From: Methylomonas subterranea
GTDB lineage: Bacteria; Pseudomonadota; Gammaproteobacteria; Methylococcales; Methylomonadaceae
DNA length: 64,000 nt
Direction: 5' to 3'
NCBI RefSeq assembly: GCF_024505185.1
Contig: NZ_JANIBJ010000006.1
Span: forward strand, 62,001 to 126,000
The notes below the pieces were generated by a model. That model saw only the letters and a list, made by a program, of their open reading frames with translations. It ran no database searches and was not told where the DNA came from. Of the stretch, positions 43,585 through 52,226 are shown in pieces. Within the stretch, counting starts at the first letter, position 1. Each line of letters starts with the position of its first letter. The position numbers were made by a program, and so were the translations under genes.

Positions 43585-46500
43585 ATGAATAAAGCCCGTT
43601 ATTGCCTTCGTCTGCTTTGCTTGACAACCTTGATAATCCTGGGCGGCTGGCTGGGGTTCATGACGGTGATTTACCCTGTCTATTCCAGCCCGCTATGGCC
43701 GCCGGCCGGTCTGAGTCTGGCGGCGTTGTTGATTTGGGGCCGCTCCGCCTTGCCGGCCGTTTTGCTGGGAGCCTTCGCCAATAACCTGTTGGTTGCCGGT
43801 CAAATGGTCGGCGACTTGCGTAGCGAATTCGTCGTCGCCGCCTTTTTGATCGGCACCGCCAGCGCCCTGCAAGCCCTGGTTGCCGCTCAGCTGTCGCAAA
43901 AATACCTGGGGCCCGGCGTGCCGGCCCTGGACGGACCGCGCGGCATTCTGCTGTTTTTTCTCTTGACCGGGCCGGTGGCGAATCTGGTTGCCGCCAGTTT
44001 GGGCGTGCTCTGCTTGTGGGGTTTCTCCATGACCCCCACGCATTTGCTGGGAGCCTCCTGGCTGCACTGGTGGATAGGCGACAGCCTGGGGGTATTCATC
44101 ATCAGTCCGTTGATGTTTTGTCAGTTTGCGCAACCCCGCAAGTTGTGGGCCGCCCGACGGCAATGGGTCGGCCTGCCCCTGTCCATCACCTTGCTGGCGC
44201 TGACCAGCATCTTCGTATTCGTCCAGCGGGCGGAACACGACCGCATTCAAATGGATTTCGACGGTCAGGCGCGAATGATCAGCCGGCAACTGATCGAATA
44301 CGGCGAGAACGCCGTAGACAACAGTCTGGCTTTACGCGATCTGTATATGGCCGCCGGCTCGGTAAATCGGCGCCAATTCGCCCGCTTTTCCCGGTCTTTA
44401 CTGACCAGACATCCCGAGCTGCAGGCATTGGAATGGCTGCCCAGGGTCGCGTTGACGGAACTGGCCGACTTCGAACGGCAGATACAAAACGAAGGTTTTG
44501 CCGATTTTAGAGTGGTCGAACGCGATGCCGACGACAAGTTGATTCCGGTTAAGAGACGGGCGGAGTATTTCCCCATTGCCTACGTCGAGCCCATGCGCGG
44601 CAACGAGCCGGCCTTCGGCTTGGATTCGGCCGCGACCGCCATTAGCCGCGCTTCCAAACAACAGGCACTCGCCAGCGGCCGGCCCAGCGTCAGTCAGACC
44701 CTGACGCTGATTCAGCGGCGGGATGCCGAAGCCAGCGTATTGCTGTCCATTCCGGTGTTTGCCGTCGACGGATTGAAGGGCTTCGTGTCGGCGGTGGTGT
44801 TACCGAGACGCTTGGTGGAAACCGCCTTGGCGGGGCTCGATTTAGAGGACTTTGCCGTAACCATAAGCGACGTTGCCGCCGCCGAAGGTCATTCCCTGTT
44901 GTATCGGAAAGATGTTGCCCATCCCGTTAGCGCCTACAGCAATATAAGGCCGTGGCAACAGGATTTTTTGTTCGCCGACCGGGTCTGGCGCATCGGCATC
45001 CTGCCGGATAGCGGTTTTCTCGATCGGCGCGGCTCCTGGCTGCCCTGGTTTACCCTGTTAAGCGGCATGGGTTTGACCAGTTTGTTCAGCATCTTGCTGC
45101 TGACCATCAGCGGTCGTGCCGCGCAAATCCAAACCCTGGTCGACCGCCGCACGCTGGACTTGCAAACCACCAACGCCGAATTGCAAGCCGCCGAACGGCA
45201 GGTGCGGGAATCGGAAGCCTATCTGCGCACTATTCTCAACTCGGTACCGGAATGCATCATGTTGATGACGCGGGACGGCGAATTGCTGAACATCAACCCG
45301 GCCGGACTGTCCATTCTGGGCGCCGACAGCCTGGGGCAGATCCAGGCGCTCAAACCGGTAAATTTACTGTTGCCCGATTACCGGAGCAGCTTTAGCCAGA
45401 CTATCGAACAGGTGTTTGCCGGCCATACCCGCTCGCTGCTGATGCAGATCGGCAATTTGAAGGGCGACATCCGCTGGCTGGAAAGCACCTCGGTGCCGGT
45501 GCGCAATGACGAAGGGCGCATCGTGGCGCTATTGAGCATGGCTAGGGACATCACCGAACGCAAGGCCGCCGACGACAGGCTCAAACTGGCCGCCAGGGTG
45601 TTCGGCGAAGCGCACGAAGGCATTTTGATTACCGATGCGGAAGCCACCATCATCGACGTCAACCCCACGTTTTGCGACATCACGGGATACAGCCGCGACG
45701 AAGCCATCGGCAAAAAGCCCAGCCTGCTGAAATCCGGTCGGCAAGAACCCGCTTTTTACCGGGAAATGTGGCAAACCCTGCTGACCAAGCTGCATTGGCA
45801 GGGCGAAGTCTGGAACCGCAAGAAAAACGGCGAGCTGTATGCGGAGCTGCTCAGTATCTCGGCGCTGTGCGACGACCGTGGGCAAATCATCTATTTCATC
45901 GGCCTGTTTTCCGACATCACCCAGATCAAGCAGCAACAGCAAATGTTGGAGCTAATGGCGCATTATGATCCATTGACGCGCTTGCCCAACCGCACGCTGT
46001 TCAGCGACCGCCTGTTGCAAGCCATCGCCCGCAGCAAGCGTGAAAAGTTGCTGCTGGCGGTTTGCTTTCTGGATCTGGACGGCTTCAAGCCCGTCAACGA
46101 TCAACTGGGGCACGGTGCCGGCGATCAGGTACTGATAGAGGTGGCCAAGCGGATCAAACAAAATTTGCGGGAAGAAGACACCGTTTCCCGCCACGGCGGC
46201 GATGAATTCGCCCTGTTGCTGACCGGTTTGCATAGCGTGGAAGAAATCAGTCAAACGCTGACCCGTATTCATAACGCCATAGCGGAAGCGTTTTTGATTG
46301 ACGGACAAAGTGTCAACATCGGCGCCAGTAGCGGGGTCAGCATATTCCCGCTGGACGATGCCGACGCCGATACCTTGCTGCGCCATGCCGATCAAGCCAT
46401 GTATCATGCCAAACTGACCGGCAAAAACCGTTTCCAGCTGTTCGACGCCAGCCAGGATCAATTGGTGGTCGATCATCACAATCAATTGCAGGAGCTGGAA

Positions 46501-47625
46501 ACAGCCTTTGCCAACCACGAGTTCTGTCTGTTTTATCAGCCCAAAATCAGTCTGAAGACGGGGCGGATCACCGGCGTCGAAGCCCTGATACGCTGGCAAC
46601 ATCCGAAAAAGGGGCTGGTATCGCCCTTGAATTTTCTGCCGGTGTTGGCGGCCACCGAGCTGGAAATAAAGCTGGGCAATTGGGTCATGGAACAGGCTTG
46701 GCTGCAACTGAATCACTGGCACCGGCAAGGTTTGAAAATCGAAGTCAGCGTCAACGTTTCCGCCTACCACCTGCTCTGGCCGGGATTTATCCCCTACTTG
46801 GAAAAGCTGTTGGCAAAACACCCGCGGATGGCCTCGCGCCATTTACAACTGGAAATTCTGGAAAGCACCGCCCTGGACGATCTGGCGGCGGTCAACCGTA
46901 TCGTTAAAACCTGCCATGAAGCATTGGGCATAGGCGCGGCCCTGGACGATTTCGGCACCGGTTATTCGTCATTGACCCATTTGCGCCACCTGCCGGTGGA
47001 TACGGTCAAAATCGACAGGAGCTTTGTGCGGGACATGCTTGACGATCCCGACGATTTTGCTATTGTGGAGACCGTTATCGGCCTGAGTCAGGCTTTCGGC
47101 AATCAGGTGGTCGCCGAAGGCGTGGAAACCGAGGAACAAGGTCTGGCCCTGCTGTTGTTGAACTGTTATGTCGCCCAGGGCTATGCGATTGCCAAACCCA
47201 TGCCGGCGGATGAAATGCTGGGCTGGATCCAACATTACCGGCCCTTTCCCATCTGGGAGACCTACGCAAACAAGGAAATGTCCGCCGATCAAACCCAGAT
47301 CGCCTTGCGCAGGCTTGATCTCCGGCAATGGCTGCGGCGGGTCGAGCAATGTCTGCACGGCAACCGCAACAACATGGCTTGCTGGCCCATCATGCAGCCG
47401 CGTAAAAGCCATTTCGGCCGTTGGCTCAGGCAAGCCCGGCAACAGGAACAATACAACAGGGTCTGGTTGCAACAAGTAACCGCCCTGCACGAACAACTGC
47501 TGCATAAGGGCGATACGTTGATGCAACAATTTTGGCAAGGCGAAGCGCAAACCGCCCGGGCGGGTTTCGCGGAACTGGAAAAGCTCCAACAACAACTAGA
47601 AGACTGTCTGACGGAAAATGCCTGA
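43585..47625 (+). CDS. MASE1-CHASE-PAS-PAS-GGDEF-EAL cyclic-di-GMP enzyme with CZB-like tail
   Basis: 1346 residues. Domains in order: MASE1 membrane sensor (about 1-210, six or more helices, LWPPAGLSLAALLIWG near 30), CHASE-like extracytoplasmic domain (about 215-470), TM (about 485-508), two PAS domains (about 540-660 and 665-785), GGDEF (about 790-950, intact RHGGDEFALLL near 870) and EAL (about 965-1215, EALIRW near 998, DDFGTGYSS and VAEGVET intact). Both catalytic domains appear active, so it could make and degrade c-di-GMP. The last 110 residues (SHFGRWL, then ALHEQLLH) resemble a zinc-binding CZB domain, but with Ser in place of the usual Cys. The final 8 bp overlap the DUF4381 gene, placing this regulator physically inside the MoxR/Bat operon. 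Confidence 0.93.
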   Translation: MNKARYCLRLLCLTTLIILGGWLGFMTVIYPVYSSPLWPPAGLSLAALLIWGRSALPAVLLGAFANNLLVAGQMVGDLRSEFVVAAFLIGTASALQALVAAQLSQKYLGPGVPALDGPRGILLFFLLTGPVANLVAASLGVLCLWGFSMTPTHLLGASWLHWWIGDSLGVFIISPLMFCQFAQPRKLWAARRQWVGLPLSITLLALTSIFVFVQRAEHDRIQMDFDGQARMISRQLIEYGENAVDNSLALRDLYMAAGSVNRRQFARFSRSLLTRHPELQALEWLPRVALTELADFERQIQNEGFADFRVVERDADDKLIPVKRRAEYFPIAYVEPMRGNEPAFGLDSAATAISRASKQQALASGRPSVSQTLTLIQRRDAEASVLLSIPVFAVDGLKGFVSAVVLPRRLVETALAGLDLEDFAVTISDVAAAEGHSLLYRKDVAHPVSAYSNIRPWQQDFLFADRVWRIGILPDSGFLDRRGSWLPWFTLLSGMGLTSLFSILLLTISGRAAQIQTLVDRRTLDLQTTNAELQAAERQVRESEAYLRTILNSVPECIMLMTRDGELLNINPAGLSILGADSLGQIQALKPVNLLLPDYRSSFSQTIEQVFAGHTRSLLMQIGNLKGDIRWLESTSVPVRNDEGRIVALLSMARDITERKAADDRLKLAARVFGEAHEGILITDAEATIIDVNPTFCDITGYSRDEAIGKKPSLLKSGRQEPAFYREMWQTLLTKLHWQGEVWNRKKNGELYAELLSISALCDDRGQIIYFIGLFSDITQIKQQQQMLELMAHYDPLTRLPNRTLFSDRLLQAIARSKREKLLLAVCFLDLDGFKPVNDQLGHGAGDQVLIEVAKRIKQNLREEDTVSRHGGDEFALLLTGLHSVEEISQTLTRIHNAIAEAFLIDGQSVNIGASSGVSIFPLDDADADTLLRHADQAMYHAKLTGKNRFQLFDASQDQLVVDHHNQLQELETAFANHEFCLFYQPKISLKTGRITGVEALIRWQHPKKGLVSPLNFLPVLAATELEIKLGNWVMEQAWLQLNHWHRQGLKIEVSVNVSAYHLLWPGFIPYLEKLLAKHPRMASRHLQLEILESTALDDLAAVNRIVKTCHEALGIGAALDDFGTGYSSLTHLRHLPVDTVKIDRSFVRDMLDDPDDFAIVETVIGLSQAFGNQVVAEGVETEEQGLALLLLNCYVAQGYAIAKPMPADEMLGWIQHYRPFPIWETYANKEMSADQTQIALRRLDLRQWLRRVEQCLHGNRNNMACWPIMQPRKSHFGRWLRQARQQEQYNRVWLQQVTALHEQLLHKGDTLMQQFWQGEAQTARAGFAELEKLQQQLEDCLTENA

Positions 47626-48097
47626 TTCAGCCATGGAACCCTTAGCCTTGAGAGACATCCGCTTGCCCGAGGACATAGGCTGGTGGCCGCCGGCGCCCGC
47701 TTGGTGGTTGCTGCCGTTGTTGCTGATTTTATTGATTTTGGTTGGCCGTTACGCATATCGCCGGCTGACCCGCAAAACCGCCGTCAAGCGCGCCCAAACC
47801 TTGCTGAACCGGATGCGCCGACAACAAAGCGATACCAAGCAGACCTTGACCGAGCTGTCGGCCTTGTTGCGCCGCGTCGCGATCGGCACGGAGCCGCGCG
47901 CCGGCGTGGCGCAATTGCACGGCCAAGCCTGGTTGGAGTATCTGGACCGCAAACTTCCGGACGCCCCGTTCAGCCAGGGTGTGGGCCGTTGTCTGGCCGA
48001 TAGTCATTATCGGCCGGCGCCGGCGGATGACGCCGACCTGGAAGCCTTGTTTGCCTTGTGCGAACGCTGGCTCAAGCAACGAGGTAAGTTGTCATGA
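47618..48097 (+). CDS. DUF4381 membrane protein of the MoxR/Bat locus
   Basis: 159 residues. The N terminus has the family pattern LRDIRLPEDIGWWPPAPAWWLLP, then one transmembrane helix (about 25-44) and a cytoplasmic helical part with LRRVAIGTEPRAGVAQLHGQAW. DUF4381 proteins are found only in MoxR/VWA gene clusters. It overlaps the upstream c-di-GMP gene by 8 bp and the next VWA gene by 4 bp. Confidence 0.9.
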   Translation: MPDSAMEPLALRDIRLPEDIGWWPPAPAWWLLPLLLILLILVGRYAYRRLTRKTAVKRAQTLLNRMRRQQSDTKQTLTELSALLRRVAIGTEPRAGVAQLHGQAWLEYLDRKLPDAPFSQGVGRCLADSHYRPAPADDADLEALFALCERWLKQRGKLS

Positions 48098-49080
48098 TGG
48101 CTTTTCAATGGCCCTGGCTGGGCTTGTTGCTGCCGTTGCCGTTTTTATTGCGCCGGCTGCTGCCCGCCAAACCGCAACCTCGGCAAGCCGCGCTGATCGT
48201 ACCTTTTCTGGACGAACTGCCCGCCGGCCGAGCGGACGGCTTGGGCAGTCAACAGCGCTGGCCGTTGTGGGTGGCCGGACTGGCCTGGATTTTTCTGCTG
48301 TTGGCTTGCTGCCGCCCGCAATGGCTGGGCGACCCCCTGGAACTGGCCGTAAGCGGCCGCGACCTGATGTTGGCGGTGGATGTGTCCGGCAGCATGGTGG
48401 AAAAAGATTTTGTGATTGACGACAAACGCTACGATCGCCTGACCGCCACCAAATATGTGGTGAGCGACTTTGTCAAACGCCGGGTGGGCGACCGGCTGGG
48501 TCTGATATTATTCGGTACCCGAGCCTATTTGCATGTGCCGTTGACTTTCGATCGCCAGACCGTGGAAACCCTGCTTAACGAAGCCTTTATCGGTATTACC
48601 GAGGACGAGCCGCAAACCTCCATCGGCGACGCTATCGGCTTGGCCGTCAAACGTCTGCAACATGAAAAAAGCGCCAGTCGGGTATTGATTTTACTGACCG
48701 ACGGTGCCAATACCGCCGGCGAATTGACGCCGCTAAAGGCCGCCGAGATTGCCGCCGAACACCAATTGAAAATCTACACCATAGGCGTGGGGGCGGACGA
48801 AATGCTGGTGCGCGGACTGTTCGGCACTCGCCGGGTCAACCCCTCCGCCGACCTGGATGAAAAAACCCTGCAAGCCATTGCCGATACCACCGGCGGCCGT
48901 TATTTCCGGGCCCGCAATACCGAAGAACTGGAGCAGATCTATCAAATTCTGGATCAACTGGAGCCGGTGGAAAAGGACAAGCAGTTTTTCCGTCCGCGCG
49001 CCGAGCTTTATGTCTGGCCGCTGGCCGTTGCCATGGCCTTGGTCGCGCTGTTGGCCGTCAGTCGTTTGAGGTTGCGCTGA
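48094..49080 (+). CDS. VWA-domain membrane protein (BatA-like)
   Basis: 328 residues. Two N-terminal hydrophobic segments (about 5-22 and 55-75) are followed by a VWA domain (about 85-285) with an intact MIDAS, DVSGSM near residue 97, and LLTDGANTAGE near 198. A last TM helix (about 306-322) closes the protein. It has the BatA layout. The upstream 4-bp overlap and the 1-bp spacing to the next VWA gene show tight coupling. Confidence 0.92.
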   Translation: MMAFQWPWLGLLLPLPFLLRRLLPAKPQPRQAALIVPFLDELPAGRADGLGSQQRWPLWVAGLAWIFLLLACCRPQWLGDPLELAVSGRDLMLAVDVSGSMVEKDFVIDDKRYDRLTATKYVVSDFVKRRVGDRLGLILFGTRAYLHVPLTFDRQTVETLLNEAFIGITEDEPQTSIGDAIGLAVKRLQHEKSASRVLILLTDGANTAGELTPLKAAEIAAEHQLKIYTIGVGADEMLVRGLFGTRRVNPSADLDEKTLQAIADTTGGRYFRARNTEELEQIYQILDQLEPVEKDKQFFRPRAELYVWPLAVAMALVALLAVSRLRLR

Positions 49081-49081
49081 A

Positions 49082-50890
49082 ATGTCGGCGGATTTTCATT
49101 TCCTCAGGCCATGGTGGTTGCTGAGCGTGGTGCCGGCAGCCATATTGCTGTACGCATTGATGCGCCACAAATACCAGCGCGGCGACTGGGCCGCTGTCTG
49201 CGACGCCGAACTGTTGCCCTTCATCCTGCAGGAAAAACCTCGGTCGATGCAAAGCGGGGGCTGGCTGGCGGCCGCTTTGGCTACTTTGTTGTGCATTCTG
49301 GCCTTGGCCGGCCCCACTTGGGAACGTTTACCGAGCCCGGCCTTTCGCAACGATTCCGCCTTGGTGATAGCGCTGGATTTATCCGAATCCATGAACGCCA
49401 CCGACATCAAACCCAGCCGCATCAGCCGGGCCCGCTACAAAATCAGCGATATTTTGCAACAGCGCAAGGACGGCCAAACCGCCTTGCTGGTATACAGCGG
49501 CGCGGCCTTTACCGTTACCCCTCTGACCACGGATACGGCCACCATCAATAGTCAGATAGAGGCCTTGACCACCGACATCATGCCCAGCACGGGCAGTAAC
49601 ACCGGCCTTGCCATCGAAAAAGCCGTCGAGTTGCTCAGGCAGGCCGGTTTGGCGCAAGGCGATATTCTGCTGGTGACCGACGGCGCCGATGCCGACAGCG
49701 CGAGCCGCGCCGGCCGCTTGTTGGGCGACTATCGCCTGTCTGTATTGGCTTTGGGCAGCCCGGAGGGCGCGCCCATTCCGCTGGCAGGCGGCGGTTTTTT
49801 GAAGGACGGGCGGGGCAATATCGTGGTGGCCGGTCTGGATAGCGCGGAACTGGCACAATTGGCGGCAAACGGGCGGGGGATTTTTCAGGCGGCAACGGCC
49901 GACGACAGCGATATCGAGCGATTGGGCGGGTTGTTTAACCAAGTGCAACAGAAGGCACAAAACCAAAAATCCGCTATGCTGCTGGAGCAATGGCGGGAAA
50001 TGGGGCCGTGGTTGTTGTTGCTGGTTCTGCCGTGGGCGGCATTGCGTTTCAGAAAAGGCTTGTTGACCCTTGCCCTGTTGTGCCTGCTGCCCTTACCCAG
50101 GCCGGCGGCCGCGCTGGATTGGCAAAGCCTGTGGCAAACCCCCGATCAACGCGGCCAACAGGCGTTTCGTCAGCAACAATACCGCCAAGCGGCGGAACAA
50201 TTCGACAACCCCGACTGGCGGGCCGCCGCCCAGTATAAAGCCGGCCAATTTCAGGAAGCGGCCGAGACCCTGAAAGACACGCAAAGCGCGAACGGTCACT
50301 ACAATCGCGGTAACGCCCTGGCCAAGGCCGGTCTTTTGGACGAGGCATTACAGGCTTATGGCGAAGCGCTCAGGCTGGATCCGAATCACGCCGATGCCCG
50401 GTACAACAAAGAATTGCTGGAAAAACAACAGCAAAAACAGCAAGAGCGGCAGCAGCGGGATAGTCAGTCTGCCGCGGAGCCGTCATCCGAACAACAGCAG
50501 GCGGATGAGCAAAAGGATCAAGCCGGCCAGCCCCAGTCCGCCCAAAATCAGCAGCAAGGCGGGCAGGCGGAGCAAGAACAGCAAAAACCCGATCAAAGCC
50601 AAGCCCAATCAGAAGAACAATCCGAACAAAGCCAAGGCAAGCAGCGGCAACCGGAACCGGAGGTCGACAAGCCCGACGACGCCCGCCGCGAGCCTAAAAA
50701 TCCCGAGCCGGAACAGTCCGCCGGCGACCAACCGGCCGCCCTGCCCGCCACCGAACAGGACGAAGCCCGCCGCGCCAGCGAACAGTTGTTAAAACGCATA
50801 CCCGACGAACCCACCGGATTGTTGAAGCGCAAGTTCAAATATCAATACGGCCAACGCGCCCCGCCTCCCCATAACGGTCCGGACTGGTAA
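49082..50890 (+). CDS. VWA-TPR membrane protein (BatB/BatC fusion-like)
   Basis: 602 residues. TM helices at about 12-28, 60-76 and 309-340 bracket a VWA domain (about 85-280) with MIDAS DLSESMN near 99 and VTDGADADS near 197. A TPR-like part follows (about 365-455, GHYNRGNALAKAGLLDEALQ, then AYGEALRLDPNHADARYNKE). After it comes a Gln/Glu/Pro-rich low-complexity segment (about 455-560) and a conserved end RIPDEPTGLLKRKFKYQYG. It joins the BatB and BatC functions in one chain, as in many Gammaproteobacteria. The usual next gene, batD, lies 6 kb further on, beyond an efflux cassette. Confidence 0.92.
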   Translation: MSADFHFLRPWWLLSVVPAAILLYALMRHKYQRGDWAAVCDAELLPFILQEKPRSMQSGGWLAAALATLLCILALAGPTWERLPSPAFRNDSALVIALDLSESMNATDIKPSRISRARYKISDILQQRKDGQTALLVYSGAAFTVTPLTTDTATINSQIEALTTDIMPSTGSNTGLAIEKAVELLRQAGLAQGDILLVTDGADADSASRAGRLLGDYRLSVLALGSPEGAPIPLAGGGFLKDGRGNIVVAGLDSAELAQLAANGRGIFQAATADDSDIERLGGLFNQVQQKAQNQKSAMLLEQWREMGPWLLLLVLPWAALRFRKGLLTLALLCLLPLPRPAAALDWQSLWQTPDQRGQQAFRQQQYRQAAEQFDNPDWRAAAQYKAGQFQEAAETLKDTQSANGHYNRGNALAKAGLLDEALQAYGEALRLDPNHADARYNKELLEKQQQKQQERQQRDSQSAAEPSSEQQQADEQKDQAGQPQSAQNQQQGGQAEQEQQKPDQSQAQSEEQSEQSQGKQRQPEPEVDKPDDARREPKNPEPEQSAGDQPAALPATEQDEARRASEQLLKRIPDEPTGLLKRKFKYQYGQRAPPPHNGPDW

Positions 50891-51102
50891 GCCGGGGCGG
50901 TTTGTTTTGCCGCCCGACAAACCTTCCGGCCGAATCAAGCAAAGCCCGGCTCAGCGCCGCATCGGCCGGCGGCCCATCCGGCAATGGCTGATTTACCCAA
51001 TGGGTTTTATAGCGATTGAGCATGGATAAAAATCGCTGATTATTTATTGGAGCGAAACCGATTTCGGTTTCTAAACAGTAACCAAATACCGATTCCCTAA
51101 CA

Positions 51103-52212
51103 ATGAAAATCAAACAAATTCCCTGGCTTGCCTTGTGTTTAACCATCACAGCCTGCGGGCCGGAACAAACTGCTGAAACCAAACCCGAAAGTTACGAGGT
51201 CATCAGCCCCATCGTCAAAAATACCCCATATACCAGCGAGTACGTGGCTGAAATTCAGTCGGTCAGGTATGTCGAGGTCAGAAGCAAAATCAAGGGCTTT
51301 ATCGAAAAAAACTACGTCGACGAAGGTCAGACGGTCAAGAAGGGCCAGCTTTTGTTCAGCCTGAGTTTCATGGAGCACGAAAAGGAATTGCAAAAAGCCA
51401 ACGCGGACTATAAAGCCGCCATAGCCGATTTAAAGGCTTCGGAAGTTGAATTGGGCAATGTGAAGCGGCTGGTGGAAAAGAATATTGTTTCCAAAACCGA
51501 GCTGGAAGTATTGGAAGCAAAAATCAATGCCTTAAAAGCCAAGGTGGAAGAAGCTCAGGCCAACAAGGAACAGGTGGCTCTGCATCTGGATTTTTCGCAA
51601 ATCAAGGCGCCGTACGACGGCATCATCAACCGCATTCCGCATAAGGTCGGCAGTTTGATCGAGGAAGGCGACATGCTGACGTCCATTTCGGATAACAGCG
51701 AAATATTCGCCTATTTCCACCTGTCGGAAGTCGATTATCTGAATTACATTTCCGGCAACGAAGAAGAAATGAAAGTCGTCAGTTTGCGGCTGGCCAATAA
51801 CGAGCTGTATCCGTATAAAGGCAAAATCGAAATGATAGAAAGCGAGTTTGATCGCGAAACCGGCAATATTGCTTTCAGAGCGCGATTCCCCAACTCGGAC
51901 GGTATTTTGAAACACGGCGCCAACGGTAAAATTGTAATCAATAAAACGTTGAAACAGGCGCTGGTCATTCCGCAAAAATCCACCTTCGAGGTTCAAGATC
52001 AACTATATGTCTTCGTGGTCGACAAAAACAATGTTTTACACCAACGTAATATTGTTCCCAAAATGCGTTTTACCGACTATTACGCTATAGAATCTGGTTT
52101 AACGAAGGACGACAGAATTGTATTTGAAGGCGTGGATAGCGCCAAGGACGGAGAGAATATTGAACCTAAATTCGTCGATTTAGCGGCTTCCATGTCCGAA
52201 GTTCGTCAGTAA
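51103..52212 (+). CDS. RND efflux periplasmic adaptor lipoprotein
   Basis: 369 residues. Lipoprotein signal with lipobox TITAC at about residues 14-18. The barrel-sandwich half has VEVRSKIKGFIEKNYVDEGQTVKKGQLL (about 65-92), then the alpha hairpin (about 95-160), FSQIKAPYDGIINRIPHKVG, and a membrane-proximal domain ending near 350. The sequence is Lys/Glu/Ile-rich and more A+T-rich than the flanking bat genes, somewhat like Bacteroidetes-type adaptors. It is the first gene of the second tripartite cassette, 14 bp before the pump gene, after a 212-bp gap that must hold its promoter. Confidence 0.94.
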   Translation: MKIKQIPWLALCLTITACGPEQTAETKPESYEVISPIVKNTPYTSEYVAEIQSVRYVEVRSKIKGFIEKNYVDEGQTVKKGQLLFSLSFMEHEKELQKANADYKAAIADLKASEVELGNVKRLVEKNIVSKTELEVLEAKINALKAKVEEAQANKEQVALHLDFSQIKAPYDGIINRIPHKVGSLIEEGDMLTSISDNSEIFAYFHLSEVDYLNYISGNEEEMKVVSLRLANNELYPYKGKIEMIESEFDRETGNIAFRARFPNSDGILKHGANGKIVINKTLKQALVIPQKSTFEVQDQLYVFVVDKNNVLHQRNIVPKMRFTDYYAIESGLTKDDRIVFEGVDSAKDGENIEPKFVDLAASMSEVRQ

Positions 52213-52226
52213 GGGAGTACGCCAAT

